From NCBI GenBank assembly GCA_964610205.1, contig CAZSVI010000055.1, positions 1-23,673 of the forward strand: a stretch of DNA of 23,673 bases, read 5' to 3'. The position numbers and the translations under genes are program-made. Below the pieces are notes generated by a model, which worked only from the letters and a program-made list of their open reading frames with translations, searched no databases and was not told where the DNA came from. How positions within the stretch are numbered: position 1 is the first letter of the stretch; every line of letters begins with the position of its first letter. Below, in pieces: positions 16,667-23,673 of the stretch. Source of the DNA: CAZSVI01 sp964610205. GTDB lineage: Bacteria > Bacillota > Clostridia > DSM-8532.

Positions 16667-16686
16667 TTCATCACTTCCCTAAGATT

Positions 16687-16704
16687 ATATATAATATTAT
16701 ATAT
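16687..16704. promoter_or_regulatory. 18-bp perfect palindrome over the Phd-Uma2 promoter
   Basis: ATATATAATATTATATAT is a perfect palindrome, 20 bases before the ATG on the minus strand, and it contains the -10 box. Phd-type proteins bind palindromes in this position. AT-richness makes chance palindromes more likely, so confidence is moderate. Confidence 0.5.
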
Positions 16705-16724
16705 TAAGTTAGCTAATAAAACAA
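16696..16724 (-). promoter_or_regulatory. Promoter of the Phd-Uma2 gene
   Basis: On the minus strand, TTGTTT (16724-16719) and TATAAT (16701-16696) are separated by 17 bases. Confidence 0.55.
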
Positions 16725-16751
16725 TATAAAATCATAATATTTTAGCTAATA
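16709..16751. repeat. Paired TTAGCTAATA direct repeats
   Basis: TTAGCTAATA occurs at 16709-16718 (within the promoter spacer) and at 16742-16751. The starts are 33 bases apart, about three helical turns. Each contains the palindromic core TTAGCTAA. Candidate additional operator sites. Confidence 0.5.
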
Positions 16752-16852
16752 CATAATACGCCTCGGTAAGGGAATGTCCCATAATTTGTTGACTGGTTTA
16801 AATAAAAGATAAGGAAACATTGTAGCAAATAGCATCCTGTGTCGTTAAAGCT

Positions 16853-17902
16853 TTACCAGGTAACTGGTATTTTATATTTTCCGTTCTCCTGATAGGCCCC
16901 CATGGTTTCAAAGATTTCCATTGTGCCGTTGAAAATGCCCTTAGCCATATTCTGACGGAATTCATCACTCTCCAGCCGCTTGTGATCCTCCTTGTTGGTA
17001 ATAAAGGCGGTTTCAACCAGCAAAGCAGGCATGTTTGAAAGCCGTAAAACGCCGAAATCCTTCTGAGTGACACCGTTGTGTTTTGTACCGGCCACCTTGT
17101 TTATAGCTTCCCCCATAATTTCTGCAAATTGTTTGCTGGTGAAATCACCATGGGTTTTTCCATAATGAAAGATTTCAGTGCCGTTACAGGCGGCGGCACC
17201 TTTTATGGATAAATCCAGAGCATTGACATGAATGCTGACAAAGAAGGTGGCGTCCTGTTCATTGGCTATTTTGGGCCGTTCCCAGATATCCTCCGTCCAG
17301 TCGCTTTTCAGATGCGTGTCCGCTTCACGTGTCATAACCACGGAAACACCTGCGTTCTGCAGGAGCTTTTTCAGCCTCAGACTGATGTCAAGAACAATAT
17401 CCTTTTCATAAAAATCATCCCGATAGGGGGAAACAGTGCCGGGATACTTGCCGCCATGCCCGGGATCAATGCACACCGATACATCCTTAACCCGGCTGCT
17501 CGAAGGCTGCGGTTTTGCAGTCGGTGCAGGCACCTGCGTTGGAGAAGGAGCGGGTGTTGCGGTTGGCGAAGGAGCCCGGGTGGGTGTGGCAGTCGGGGAC
17601 GGAATGGATGTGGGTGTGGGCGTGGGAACAGTTGTTGGGGTCGGAGTGGGTGTGGAAGCAGCCATCGAGATTGGAACAGGAGTAGGGCTTACGGTGGGTT
17701 CAGAGGTTGTCGATATGGTTCCCATGGCGGTTTCAGCAGGATCCAAATCTTTGCCGATGATAACCATGAGTGCATAAACACATAAGACAAGAACCAAAAG
17801 AACAGCAAAAAAACGGGCGGGATGCTTTAATTTATACTGCCGGGATTGATGCATGCTGTAGGTTGGGATATAGTTGCTTTTCCATGTATTCTTGCGTTTC
17901 AT
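16853..17902 (-). CDS. Membrane-anchored N-acetylmuramoyl-L-alanine amidase
   Basis: A 349-residue cell-wall hydrolase that cuts the bond between muramic acid and the peptide stem. A basic cytosolic N-terminus is followed by one membrane segment (about residues 31-49), then a Pro/Thr/Ser-rich linker (about 67-136, many PTPTP units) that would span the wall, then an Amidase_3 domain (about 140-335). Zinc ligands are visible: H149 (DPGHGG), E166 (YEKDIVL), H225 (SIHVNA); the catalytic glutamate is E297 (LLVETAFITN). ATG 17902 follows GGAGA by about 7 bases. No SH3 or LysM domain is present. It lies about 100 bases downstream of the LacI gene on the same strand but is probably independent of it. 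A role in division or sporulation is possible. Confidence 0.93.
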   Translation of the reverse strand: MKRKNTWKSNYIPTYSMHQSRQYKLKHPARFFAVLLVLVLCVYALMVIIGKDLDPAETAMGTISTTSEPTVSPTPVPISMAASTPTPTPTTVPTPTPTSIPSPTATPTRAPSPTATPAPSPTQVPAPTAKPQPSSSRVKDVSVCIDPGHGGKYPGTVSPYRDDFYEKDIVLDISLRLKKLLQNAGVSVVMTREADTHLKSDWTEDIWERPKIANEQDATFFVSIHVNALDLSIKGAAACNGTEIFHYGKTHGDFTSKQFAEIMGEAINKVAGTKHNGVTQKDFGVLRLSNMPALLVETAFITNKEDHKRLESDEFRQNMAKGIFNGTMEIFETMGAYQENGKYKIPVTW

Positions 17903-17999
17903 ATATGTTCTCCGGTAAAAGGAAGTCCTGTATTATTCTATTACAAGTCTTCTTTAAAAACAATGGCAAAAAGACAGAAACGAAAAGTATTCTCTATAT

Positions 18000-19022
18000 T
18001 CATAAGACAGACTGTCTTTCGACTAAGGTCGTCGGGATCAGCAGCTTTCGATGCGGGCCCGATATGTCTTGTATTTTCTCGACCAGCCGCCTGACCGCTT
18101 TTGTACCTATAAGTTCCTTTTCAACATGCATGGTTGTTAATTCAGGAGATACATTTCTCGCCGGATCGGTATTATCAAACCCGATAATGGATACATCACC
18201 GGGCACTCTTATGCCCATGATCTCAAAAGCCTTATAAAGTGCGAAAGCTTCGTGATCATTGCAGCAGAAAAATGCCGTAGGCATATCGGATAGTGCTTTT
18301 AGTTCGTTTACAACCAGCATGACATCTTTTTCAACCAATTTCTGCATATCTTTACTGATCAGGCTATATGGTCTGTCTACCGGCAGAGAGTAATCACTCA
18401 TTGCCCTCAGAAATCCGTAATATCTGTCATAAAAGCTTGAGGTCCGGTGTATGTGTCCGGAGAAACCTATATTATTGTGCCCGTGCTTAATTAAATATTC
18501 CGTAGCCATATACCCCCCGCACAGGTTATCGGTCAGCACATAATCCAGGTTTAAATTGTCATAATATTCATCTATGACAACCAGCGGCATATCATAGCCG
18601 ATGATTTTGTTTAGAATATTGCGTGCTACATGCCCGAGAGTTAGTATACCCGAGACCATATTGCCTTTAATGCATAGGGGAGTCTCAAAGTTTTCATCTT
18701 CTTCGTCAAAATAATGCAGTAATGTATTAAAATTATTATTTCTGGCTTCCTCTTCAACTCCCAATTGTATACAGCTGTAAAAGCCTATCATGTTACGTAT
18801 GCTTTTTGACAGTATAAGGCATATGTTTTTTGTACCGGTTTCTCTACCGGCTGAGGCCTTTAAAGATTTTTTATACTCATAGCCCAGCTCTTTTGCCGTA
18901 TCAAAGATCAGCTTGCTCGTCTGAGCGCTGATACCGGGCATATTACGAAGCGCCAGTGAAACGGTATTCTTTGAAATATTCAATTTTTTTGCGATATCAT
19001 CCATGCTTACTTTTTTTTCCAT
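18000..19022 (-). CDS. LacI-family transcriptional regulator
   Basis: A 340-residue sugar-responsive regulator. The N-terminal helix-turn-helix is clear (SMDDIAKKLNISKNTVSLAL), followed by the hinge helix region and a periplasmic-binding-protein-like domain with typical elements (GILTLGHVARNIL, DNLCGGYMATEYLIKHGH, AFFCCNDHEAFALYKAF, VPGDVSIIGFDNTD). ATG 19022 is chosen since AGGAG lies 5 bases upstream; the open frame continues 45 bases further without a site. It diverges from the beta-mannosidase gene across about 190 bases and probably represses it in the absence of a manno-oligosaccharide signal. The ligand is inferred from the neighbour only. Confidence 0.92.
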   Translation of the reverse strand: MEKKVSMDDIAKKLNISKNTVSLALRNMPGISAQTSKLIFDTAKELGYEYKKSLKASAGRETGTKNICLILSKSIRNMIGFYSCIQLGVEEEARNNNFNTLLHYFDEEDENFETPLCIKGNMVSGILTLGHVARNILNKIIGYDMPLVVIDEYYDNLNLDYVLTDNLCGGYMATEYLIKHGHNNIGFSGHIHRTSSFYDRYYGFLRAMSDYSLPVDRPYSLISKDMQKLVEKDVMLVVNELKALSDMPTAFFCCNDHEAFALYKAFEIMGIRVPGDVSIIGFDNTDPARNVSPELTTMHVEKELIGTKAVRRLVEKIQDISGPHRKLLIPTTLVERQSVL

Positions 19023-19124
19023 AAATGCTCCTGAAGATAAAATGGTACTTAGAATTATATCATACATTGAAAATTAGTAAAGTAATATTACAGGACACAC
19101 ACAAAAAAATAACATGAAATTATA

Positions 19125-19153
19125 TTTACAATATTGTATAAATCAAATATAAT
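19125..19153 (+). promoter_or_regulatory. Promoter of the beta-mannosidase operon with overlapping palindrome
   Basis: -35 TTTACA (19125-19130) and -10 TATAAT (19148-19153) with a 17-base spacer. The perfect palindrome TACAATATTGTA (19127-19138) overlaps the -35 box and is a candidate LacI-family operator, although it lacks the central CG usual for this family. Confidence 0.65.
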
Positions 19154-19209
19154 AACATTACAAAATAGAATTTTATTATTAAAATAAATTTTAAACCGGG
19201 GTAATAAAG

Positions 19210-21759
19210 ATGTATAAACTCGATTTAAACCATAACTGGATGTTAAGAAGCGAGGGACTCCACTGGGGACCTGAAATGCTTCCTGCCGTTATGAGCAGGG
19301 AAAACGGCTGGATTTGCGCCGGCCTTCCATGCGATGTACATATGCCTCTGATAGACAACAATATTATAAAGGAACCGCTGGAAGCGGACAACTGTTATGA
19401 AAGTGAGTGGATAGAGGAAAAGTCCTGGTGGTTTAAAAAAGTATTTACAGCAGACGAAAGACTGCTGGAGGCTGATATATCGGAACTGACACTTGAGTCT
19501 CTGGATGCTGAGGCGGATATATTTCTGAACGGTTTCCATCTGGGACACCACAGGAGCGCATTTTATGAATTTACTACAGATGTCGGAAACTATCTGAAAA
19601 AAGGTGAAAACATACTCATCGTACGAGTAAGCTCCGGTCTGGAACATGTTAAAGAGCAGGATATCGCAGCAATAAGTGAATGTATAAACACGGAAATCAT
19701 AAACGGCAGGGCGGACAGAGGAGACAAAAGGCGAGCGTTTATCAGGAAACCTCAGTATGTCTATGGTTGGGACTGGAGCCCAAGAACTGCCACCTGCGGT
19801 ATAATGAAGGACGTGTACATAAAAGCATATAAAAAGCTGGCTGTCAGGGGTGTTCATGTTGTTACAGAATCCGCCGCAAAGGATGCGGAATTGTGTTTTG
19901 AGATAGAAGTTGAGAACCTGCATCCATATTCAAGCATGGATGCAGATTTAAAGCTTGAGATATTTCTTGGAGAAGAAAAGGTTATTGACCTGAAGCGGGA
20001 AGTTTTTTTAAGATCAGGGCTTAATTATTTCAGTATAGATGCAGTAATAAATGATGCAATGCTCTGGTGGCCCAATGGAATGGGAGCTCAGCCTCTCTAT
20101 GGCATCAGGGTGTCTGCTGCTTCAGGGCAGGCATGCGATCAATATCCCGTATTCAGATATGGTATCAGGACGCTTAAATTGAATCTTGATAAAATCAATG
20201 CCAATGAGAGATTGTTTGCCTTTGAAATCAACAGAGTAAAGGTGTTTTGCAAGGGCGCTGACTGGATTCCCGCAGATTCAATTTATGCCCGTGTATCCGA
20301 TGAAAAGTATGGTATGCTGATCCGGGAAGCAAAGGAAGCCAACATTAACATGCTGAGAATCTGGGGCGGAGGTATATATGAGAGGGATATTTTCTATGAT
20401 AAATGCGACGAATACGGCATCATGATCTGGCACGACTTTATGTTTGCCTGTGCTATGTATCCTGATAATCTTGAGTGGTTCCGCAATGAGGTTGAGAAGG
20501 AAATAGACTATCAGACCGGAAGGCTCAGGAATCATCCCTCAATTGTCCTCTGGTGCGGTAATAATGAGAATACATGGGGCTTTGATGAGTGGTGGAATGG
20601 AGATAAGAAAGCTCCGTTCTATGGGGGAGCTGTTTGCTACAATGAAATAGCTCCGCGTATTGTACGGAAAAACTGCGGTAATATTCCATACTGGAACGGT
20701 TCTCCTTATGGCGGTGAGCACCCCAATGGAAATGAAGCGGGCGACAGGCACCATTGGCATGATTGCACCATGAACCAGGATATGGAAAAAAGGATCACAC
20801 CTGAGGAATATGATAAGGTCGAGTCTAAATTTGTATCGGAATATGGTTATATAGGCCCATGCCGCAAGTCCTCCAAAATAAAATATCATAGTGGAGCCCC
20901 ACTTGATAAAAACGGAGGGATATGGCAGCTTCACAATAATGTTTTTGAAAAGAAAACCGTGCCTGCGGGTATAGCGAAGCATTATGCCGAGCCTGACAAG
21001 CTTGACATTGACGATTACCTGCTTTACGCAGGCCTTTGCCAGGGACTTATGTACAGCTATTCCCTGGAAGCTTTAAGGTTTAAGGAAAACTGCTGGGGAA
21101 GCCTTTTCTGGATGTATAACGATTGTTGGGGAGAAACAGGCTGGACTATAATAGACTATTATTTGATGCGTAAACCTTCCTTTTACTATGTAAAAAGGGC
21201 ATTTGCAGCAAAGAGCCTGATTTTAAGGGGGAAAGACGGAGTACTGAAGGTAATGGGTGTGAATGATACGGCGGAAGCTGTCGCCTTTGAAGCTGAATAC
21301 GGTTATATGGCATTTGACGGAAAGGATAAAAAATGCAGTAAAGCATTGATATTACTTGAGCCTTATTCAAGAAATATAGTGCTTGAGTTTGTAAAAGGAG
21401 GATATGACTTAACAAAAGGGATCTGCTATGTAATGCCAATATCCGGTGAAATTGATGTTTTGCCTGCAACCTTTAGAGCTGGTGATTTTAGGAAGCTTTG
21501 CATTCCTGAAGCCATTGTGACAGTGTCGGACCTCAGACAGGATGAAGATAATATGATATTTAAAGTATGCAGTGATACTTATGCCCATGCCGTGCACTTC
21601 GAACTTGATGATGATATTCATCTGTCGGATGAATACTTCGACCTTCTGCCGGGAGAAAACCGTGAGGTTACAGTCTATGGAGCGGCAGACAAATTATGCG
21701 CCGGGGATATAAGGCCAAAAGCAATATATAACAGAGAATCTGTGGTAAAGAACAATTAA
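19210..21759 (+). CDS. GH2 beta-mannosidase
   Basis: An 849-residue glycoside hydrolase of family 2 that removes terminal beta-mannose from manno-oligosaccharides by a retaining mechanism. Domains in order: N-terminal sugar-binding beta-domain (about 1-190, with ADIFLNGFHLGHH), immunoglobulin-like domain, TIM barrel (about 300-620) and C-terminal beta-domains. The acid/base is E453 in WCGNNE; the nucleophile is E544 in VSEYG. The motif MLRIWGGGIYE (near residue 380) is characteristic of beta-mannosidases. There is no signal peptide, so it acts in the cytoplasm on imported oligosaccharides. The start follows a weak GGGG site by 8 bases. It is the first gene of a unit that contains a broken sugar kinase and an isomerase-like gene. 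Mannosidase versus a close GH2 specificity is inferred from the motifs. Confidence 0.92.
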   Translation: MYKLDLNHNWMLRSEGLHWGPEMLPAVMSRENGWICAGLPCDVHMPLIDNNIIKEPLEADNCYESEWIEEKSWWFKKVFTADERLLEADISELTLESLDAEADIFLNGFHLGHHRSAFYEFTTDVGNYLKKGENILIVRVSSGLEHVKEQDIAAISECINTEIINGRADRGDKRRAFIRKPQYVYGWDWSPRTATCGIMKDVYIKAYKKLAVRGVHVVTESAAKDAELCFEIEVENLHPYSSMDADLKLEIFLGEEKVIDLKREVFLRSGLNYFSIDAVINDAMLWWPNGMGAQPLYGIRVSAASGQACDQYPVFRYGIRTLKLNLDKINANERLFAFEINRVKVFCKGADWIPADSIYARVSDEKYGMLIREAKEANINMLRIWGGGIYERDIFYDKCDEYGIMIWHDFMFACAMYPDNLEWFRNEVEKEIDYQTGRLRNHPSIVLWCGNNENTWGFDEWWNGDKKAPFYGGAVCYNEIAPRIVRKNCGNIPYWNGSPYGGEHPNGNEAGDRHHWHDCTMNQDMEKRITPEEYDKVESKFVSEYGYIGPCRKSSKIKYHSGAPLDKNGGIWQLHNNVFEKKTVPAGIAKHYAEPDKLDIDDYLLYAGLCQGLMYSYSLEALRFKENCWGSLFWMYNDCWGETGWTIIDYYLMRKPSFYYVKRAFAAKSLILRGKDGVLKVMGVNDTAEAVAFEAEYGYMAFDGKDKKCSKALILLEPYSRNIVLEFVKGGYDLTKGICYVMPISGEIDVLPATFRAGDFRKLCIPEAIVTVSDLRQDEDNMIFKVCSDTYAHAVHFELDDDIHLSDEYFDLLPGENREVTVYGAADKLCAGDIRPKAIYNRESVVKNN

Positions 21760-21810
21760 AAGTACTGCCCAGGTAAGGTAGGTAAACGGCAATGTGTACG
21801 AAAATATGTT

Positions 21811-22054
21811 TATTTGGATATTGAGAAAGCTGTTCCGCTTGCAATTCTTTATTACAGCGAAGGGTATTATTTTACTAAAAATTATCCGATACATATTATT
21901 GACAGGGTAGGGAGCGGAGATTCTTTCGGAGGCGGCTTGATCAACGGATATTCTTCAAAAGACCCTTGAATTTGCTGTTGCGGCATCATGCCTGAAGCAT
22001 GCAATAGAAGGCGATTTCAACCTTGTATACGTTATATGGAAGGTAAAGAGTTGA
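21811..22054 (+). pseudogene. Frameshifted C-terminal remnant of a PfkB-family sugar kinase
   Basis: Between the mannosidase and the isomerase-like gene, one frame reads YYSEGYYFTKNYPIHIIDRV, GSGDSFGGGLINGYSSKDP and then stops at TGA (21967-21969). The next frame over continues FAVAASCLKHAIEGDFNLV to TGA (22052-22054). GSGDSF with its aspartate is the catalytic-base motif of PfkB kinases, and the AASCLKHxIEGDFN ending is typical of 2-keto-3-deoxygluconate kinases (KdgK). Only the last third of about 340 residues remains, with a shift near 21966. It suggests that a uronate or aldonate branch was once encoded here. Confidence 0.8.
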
Positions 22055-22113
22055 ATTACAGTGTGACAAATAAAGATGCTGGAAACTATGGCATTATAAA
22101 ATGGAGGGGTTTT

Positions 22114-22869
22114 ATGCTTGACACTGGACTTGTTTCAATAACATTCCGCAAGTTATCACCGCAGGAAATTATAAACATGGTTGTCAAGGCAGGGCTTAGC
22201 GGTATTGAGTGGGGCGGGGACATACATGTTCCACATGGCAATAGTGAATGTGCCAGAGAGGTTTATAGGATGACTACTGATGCCGGGCTGAAAATTGCAG
22301 CTTATGGATCATACTACCATGTCGGTTGTGAGGAGCAGACAGGTATACCTTTCGGGAGAGTGCTCGACACAGCTTGTGAATTGAATGCCCCAACCATCAG
22401 GGTTTGGGCTGGAAACCGCAGCTCTCAGGATGCCGATGAAGCTTGGTGGGCAAAGGTTGTTGATGAAACACATAGGATCTCTGAGATGGCAAAAGTTTCA
22501 GGAATAACCATTTCCTTTGAATATCATGGAAATACTCTTACAGATACCGGTGAATCTGCATTAAGGTTGATGAAAGCAGTGGGTGGAAGTAATGTTGCAA
22601 GTTATTGGCAGCCGCCGGGCGGAGTTGATTTTAAGCAGCAAATTGAAGGGCTGAAACAGATTTTACCCTGGGTTGGCAATATCCACGTTTTTTGGTGGAA
22701 TAAATCTAAAAGGCAGCCACTAGCTGATGGGATCGATGCCTGGAAAAAGTATATGGAATTAATCAGGAGCGTAAAAGGCGACCGCTTCTGTATGATCGAA
22801 TTTGTCAGGGATGATGATGCAAACCAGTTTTTGGAGGATGCAACAGCTTTAAAACAGATAGTTCAATAA
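22114..22869 (+). CDS. Sugar-phosphate isomerase/epimerase-like TIM-barrel protein
   Basis: A 251-residue protein of the xylose isomerase-like/AP endonuclease 2 fold. Start motif TGLVSITFRKLSPQEII, then GIEWGGDIHVPHG, and probable divalent-metal ligands E136 (ISFEYHGN), H191 (GNIHVFWW) and E229 (CMIEFVRDD), spaced as in this family. I set the start at ATG 22114 since GGAGG precedes it at normal distance; the frame is open back to 21988, but that part overlaps the kinase remnant and is not protein-like for this family. The exact substrate is unknown; it could act on a keto-sugar from the mannan or uronate route. It follows the mannosidase and the broken kinase on the same strand. Confidence 0.85.
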   Translation: MLDTGLVSITFRKLSPQEIINMVVKAGLSGIEWGGDIHVPHGNSECAREVYRMTTDAGLKIAAYGSYYHVGCEEQTGIPFGRVLDTACELNAPTIRVWAGNRSSQDADEAWWAKVVDETHRISEMAKVSGITISFEYHGNTLTDTGESALRLMKAVGGSNVASYWQPPGGVDFKQQIEGLKQILPWVGNIHVFWWNKSKRQPLADGIDAWKKYMELIRSVKGDRFCMIEFVRDDDANQFLEDATALKQIVQ

Positions 22870-22943
22870 GTCTACAAAACAAGAATAATGATGAGCGGTG
22901 CGATGCTTAGTAATGTGTTAATTCATTAAAAGAGCAGACAGTA

Positions 22944-23075
22944 ATGACACAAGCACTCCATAAAGTGTCGGATTTACTTATGGATATCACTCCTTTGGAA
23001 GAGACTGCAATAAGGGAGCTCTATGATATTACCTCCCAGAAAAGGAGATGGATTTATGAGCAGTACAGCAATTGA
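22944..23075 (+). other. Possible small ORF or gene remnant (43 codons)
   Basis: ATG 22944 starts MTQALHKVSDLLMDITPLEE, continues TAIRELYDITSQKRR and ends at TGA 23073-23075, overlapping the start of the DUF3795 gene. The amphipathic composition looks protein-like, but there is no clear ribosome binding site and I recognise no family. It may be the tail of a lost gene. Confidence 0.25.
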
Positions 23076-23457
23076 CAAACAGCTTATCGCCTCATGCGGT
23101 ATGAACTGCGGTTTATGCATAACCTATCAACGCGATAATAAAAAGTGCCAGGGATGCAACGGACCGGATACTAACAAGCCTGCCCATTGCATAAAATGCA
23201 GAATTAAAAACTGTGAAGCGATTATCCAAAGCACATCAAAGCTGTGTTATGAGTGCAATAAATTCCCGTGCCGAAGGCTTCGGGAACTCGATAAACGTTA
23301 TCAAACACATTATTCAATGAGTATGATTGAAAACCTTGAAAGAATAAAGCAAATTGGTATGGATAATTTTATAAAAAGCGAAATAGAAAAATGGACATGC
23401 AGAACTTGTGGCGGCGTCATTTGCGTGCATAGAGGACATTGTTTAAATTGCAAATAA
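23056..23457 (+). CDS. DUF3795 cysteine-rich protein
   Basis: A 133-residue small protein of the DUF3795 type, function unknown. Cysteines cluster in pairs across the whole length: CGMNCGLC (about 13-20), CQGC, CIKCRIKNC, CYECNKFPC, and CRTCGG with a final CLNCK. This pattern implies bound zinc or iron-sulfur clusters. ATG 23056 follows AGGAGATG at normal spacing; a longer open frame from 23023 includes that site. It shows no link to the mannosidase cluster. The family is common in clostridia and methanogens, often near regulators. Confidence 0.85.
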   Translation: MSSTAIDKQLIASCGMNCGLCITYQRDNKKCQGCNGPDTNKPAHCIKCRIKNCEAIIQSTSKLCYECNKFPCRRLRELDKRYQTHYSMSMIENLERIKQIGMDNFIKSEIEKWTCRTCGGVICVHRGHCLNCK

Positions 23458-23651
23458 TACTATGAATAGTTTTTGGAGGCGAGATGGCCTTATTAAAATG
23501 CCGGCAGCAATCGAAAACCTTATGTTTGCGCCTTACTGAATAAACTGTTTAGTCTTATAATGAACAATGTTATTTTTGACCTGTGATACAAATCCGGTAC
23601 AAGGAATTTGTTTATGACATGTTTATAACGAGGGACCAAGATGGGCCCCCG
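23458..23651. other. Intergenic tail, little recognisable
   Basis: A 19-codon open frame with an upstream GGAGGCGAG (ATG 23484 to TAA 23541) and a TATAAT at 23556-23561 without a matching -35 box are present. Neither is convincing. Confidence 0.4.
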
Positions 23652-23667
23652 CCACCTATAGAGGTGG
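23652..23667. other. GC-rich hairpin at the window edge
   Basis: CCACCT (23652-23657) pairs with AGGTGG (23662-23667) around ATAG, with more C-run/G-run pairing outside it. The window ends six bases after the stem, so a T-tract or a riboswitch context cannot be seen. It could be a terminator, or part of a structured leader of the next gene. Confidence 0.5.
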
Positions 23668-23673
23668 GGCGGG

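Noticed and set aside
17228..17785. Long plus-strand open frames rich in Gly, Cys and Val opposite the amidase gene
   Set aside because: They are antisense to the Pro/Thr-rich linker of the amidase; repetitive codons keep the opposite frames open. No ribosome binding site.
21988..22113. N-terminal extension of the isomerase-like protein from ATG 21988
   Set aside because: The extension overlaps the sugar-kinase remnant, lacks a ribosome binding site, and the ATG at 22114 has a good one plus the family's usual N-terminus.

Overview
The window looks like a chromosomal stretch from a Gram-positive anaerobic clostridium. Signs of this are AT-rich intergenic DNA, strong AGGAGG-type ribosome binding sites, S-layer homology (SLH) proteins, an EFR1-type flavodoxin/ferredoxin protein, a BcrA-like ABC exporter and a beta-mannosidase locus. 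The last points to a plant-polysaccharide user. The taxon below that level is inference. I saw no rRNA, tRNA, CRISPR array, intact transposase or integrase.

Layout. (1) 1-1888: the 3' part of an ABC-F ATPase gene whose start lies left of the window, then a C-terminal remnant of a P-loop ATPase gene. (2) 1889-7537: a regulator with an N-terminal helix-turn-helix, divergent from two tandem genes for secreted SLH proteins (DUF6273+SLH; repeat/propeller+SLH+Ig-like). (3) 7687-10581: a redox cluster. An EFR1-type flavodoxin/2[4Fe-4S] protein diverges from a tightly packed TetR regulator / membrane protein / flavodoxin operon. (4) 10582-11278: a terminator-like hairpin and a decayed ATPase gene that shares an exact 34-bp stretch with the remnant at 1691-1724. 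(5) 11431-15825: an OmpR-type response regulator, a sensor kinase without an extracellular domain, two ABC-2 permeases and a BcrA-like ATPase, probably a cell-envelope stress or antimicrobial-peptide detoxification module. (6) 15947-16666: a Phd/YefM antitoxin-like domain fused to a Uma2-type PD-(D/E)XK nuclease, with a palindrome over its promoter. (7) 16853-17902: a membrane-anchored N-acetylmuramoyl-L-alanine amidase. (8) 18000-22869: a LacI-family regulator divergent from a GH2 beta-mannosidase, a frameshifted sugar-kinase remnant and a sugar-phosphate isomerase/epimerase-like TIM-barrel protein. (9) 23056-23457: a cysteine-rich DUF3795 protein, and a GC-rich hairpin at the right edge.

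How it works together. Most units are self-contained pairs of a regulator and its target: HTH/SLH, TetR/flavodoxin, two-component/ABC exporter, LacI/mannosidase and a self-regulating Phd-Uma2 fusion. Several have visible palindromes or repeats in the expected places. At least three broken genes lie between the units, so this is a region of accessory modules with ongoing gene decay. The item most likely to be under-described is the Phd-Uma2 fusion with its operator architecture. Next are the HTH/SLH locus with matching motifs on both sides of the divergent region, and the TetR/membrane protein/flavodoxin operon facing EFR1.
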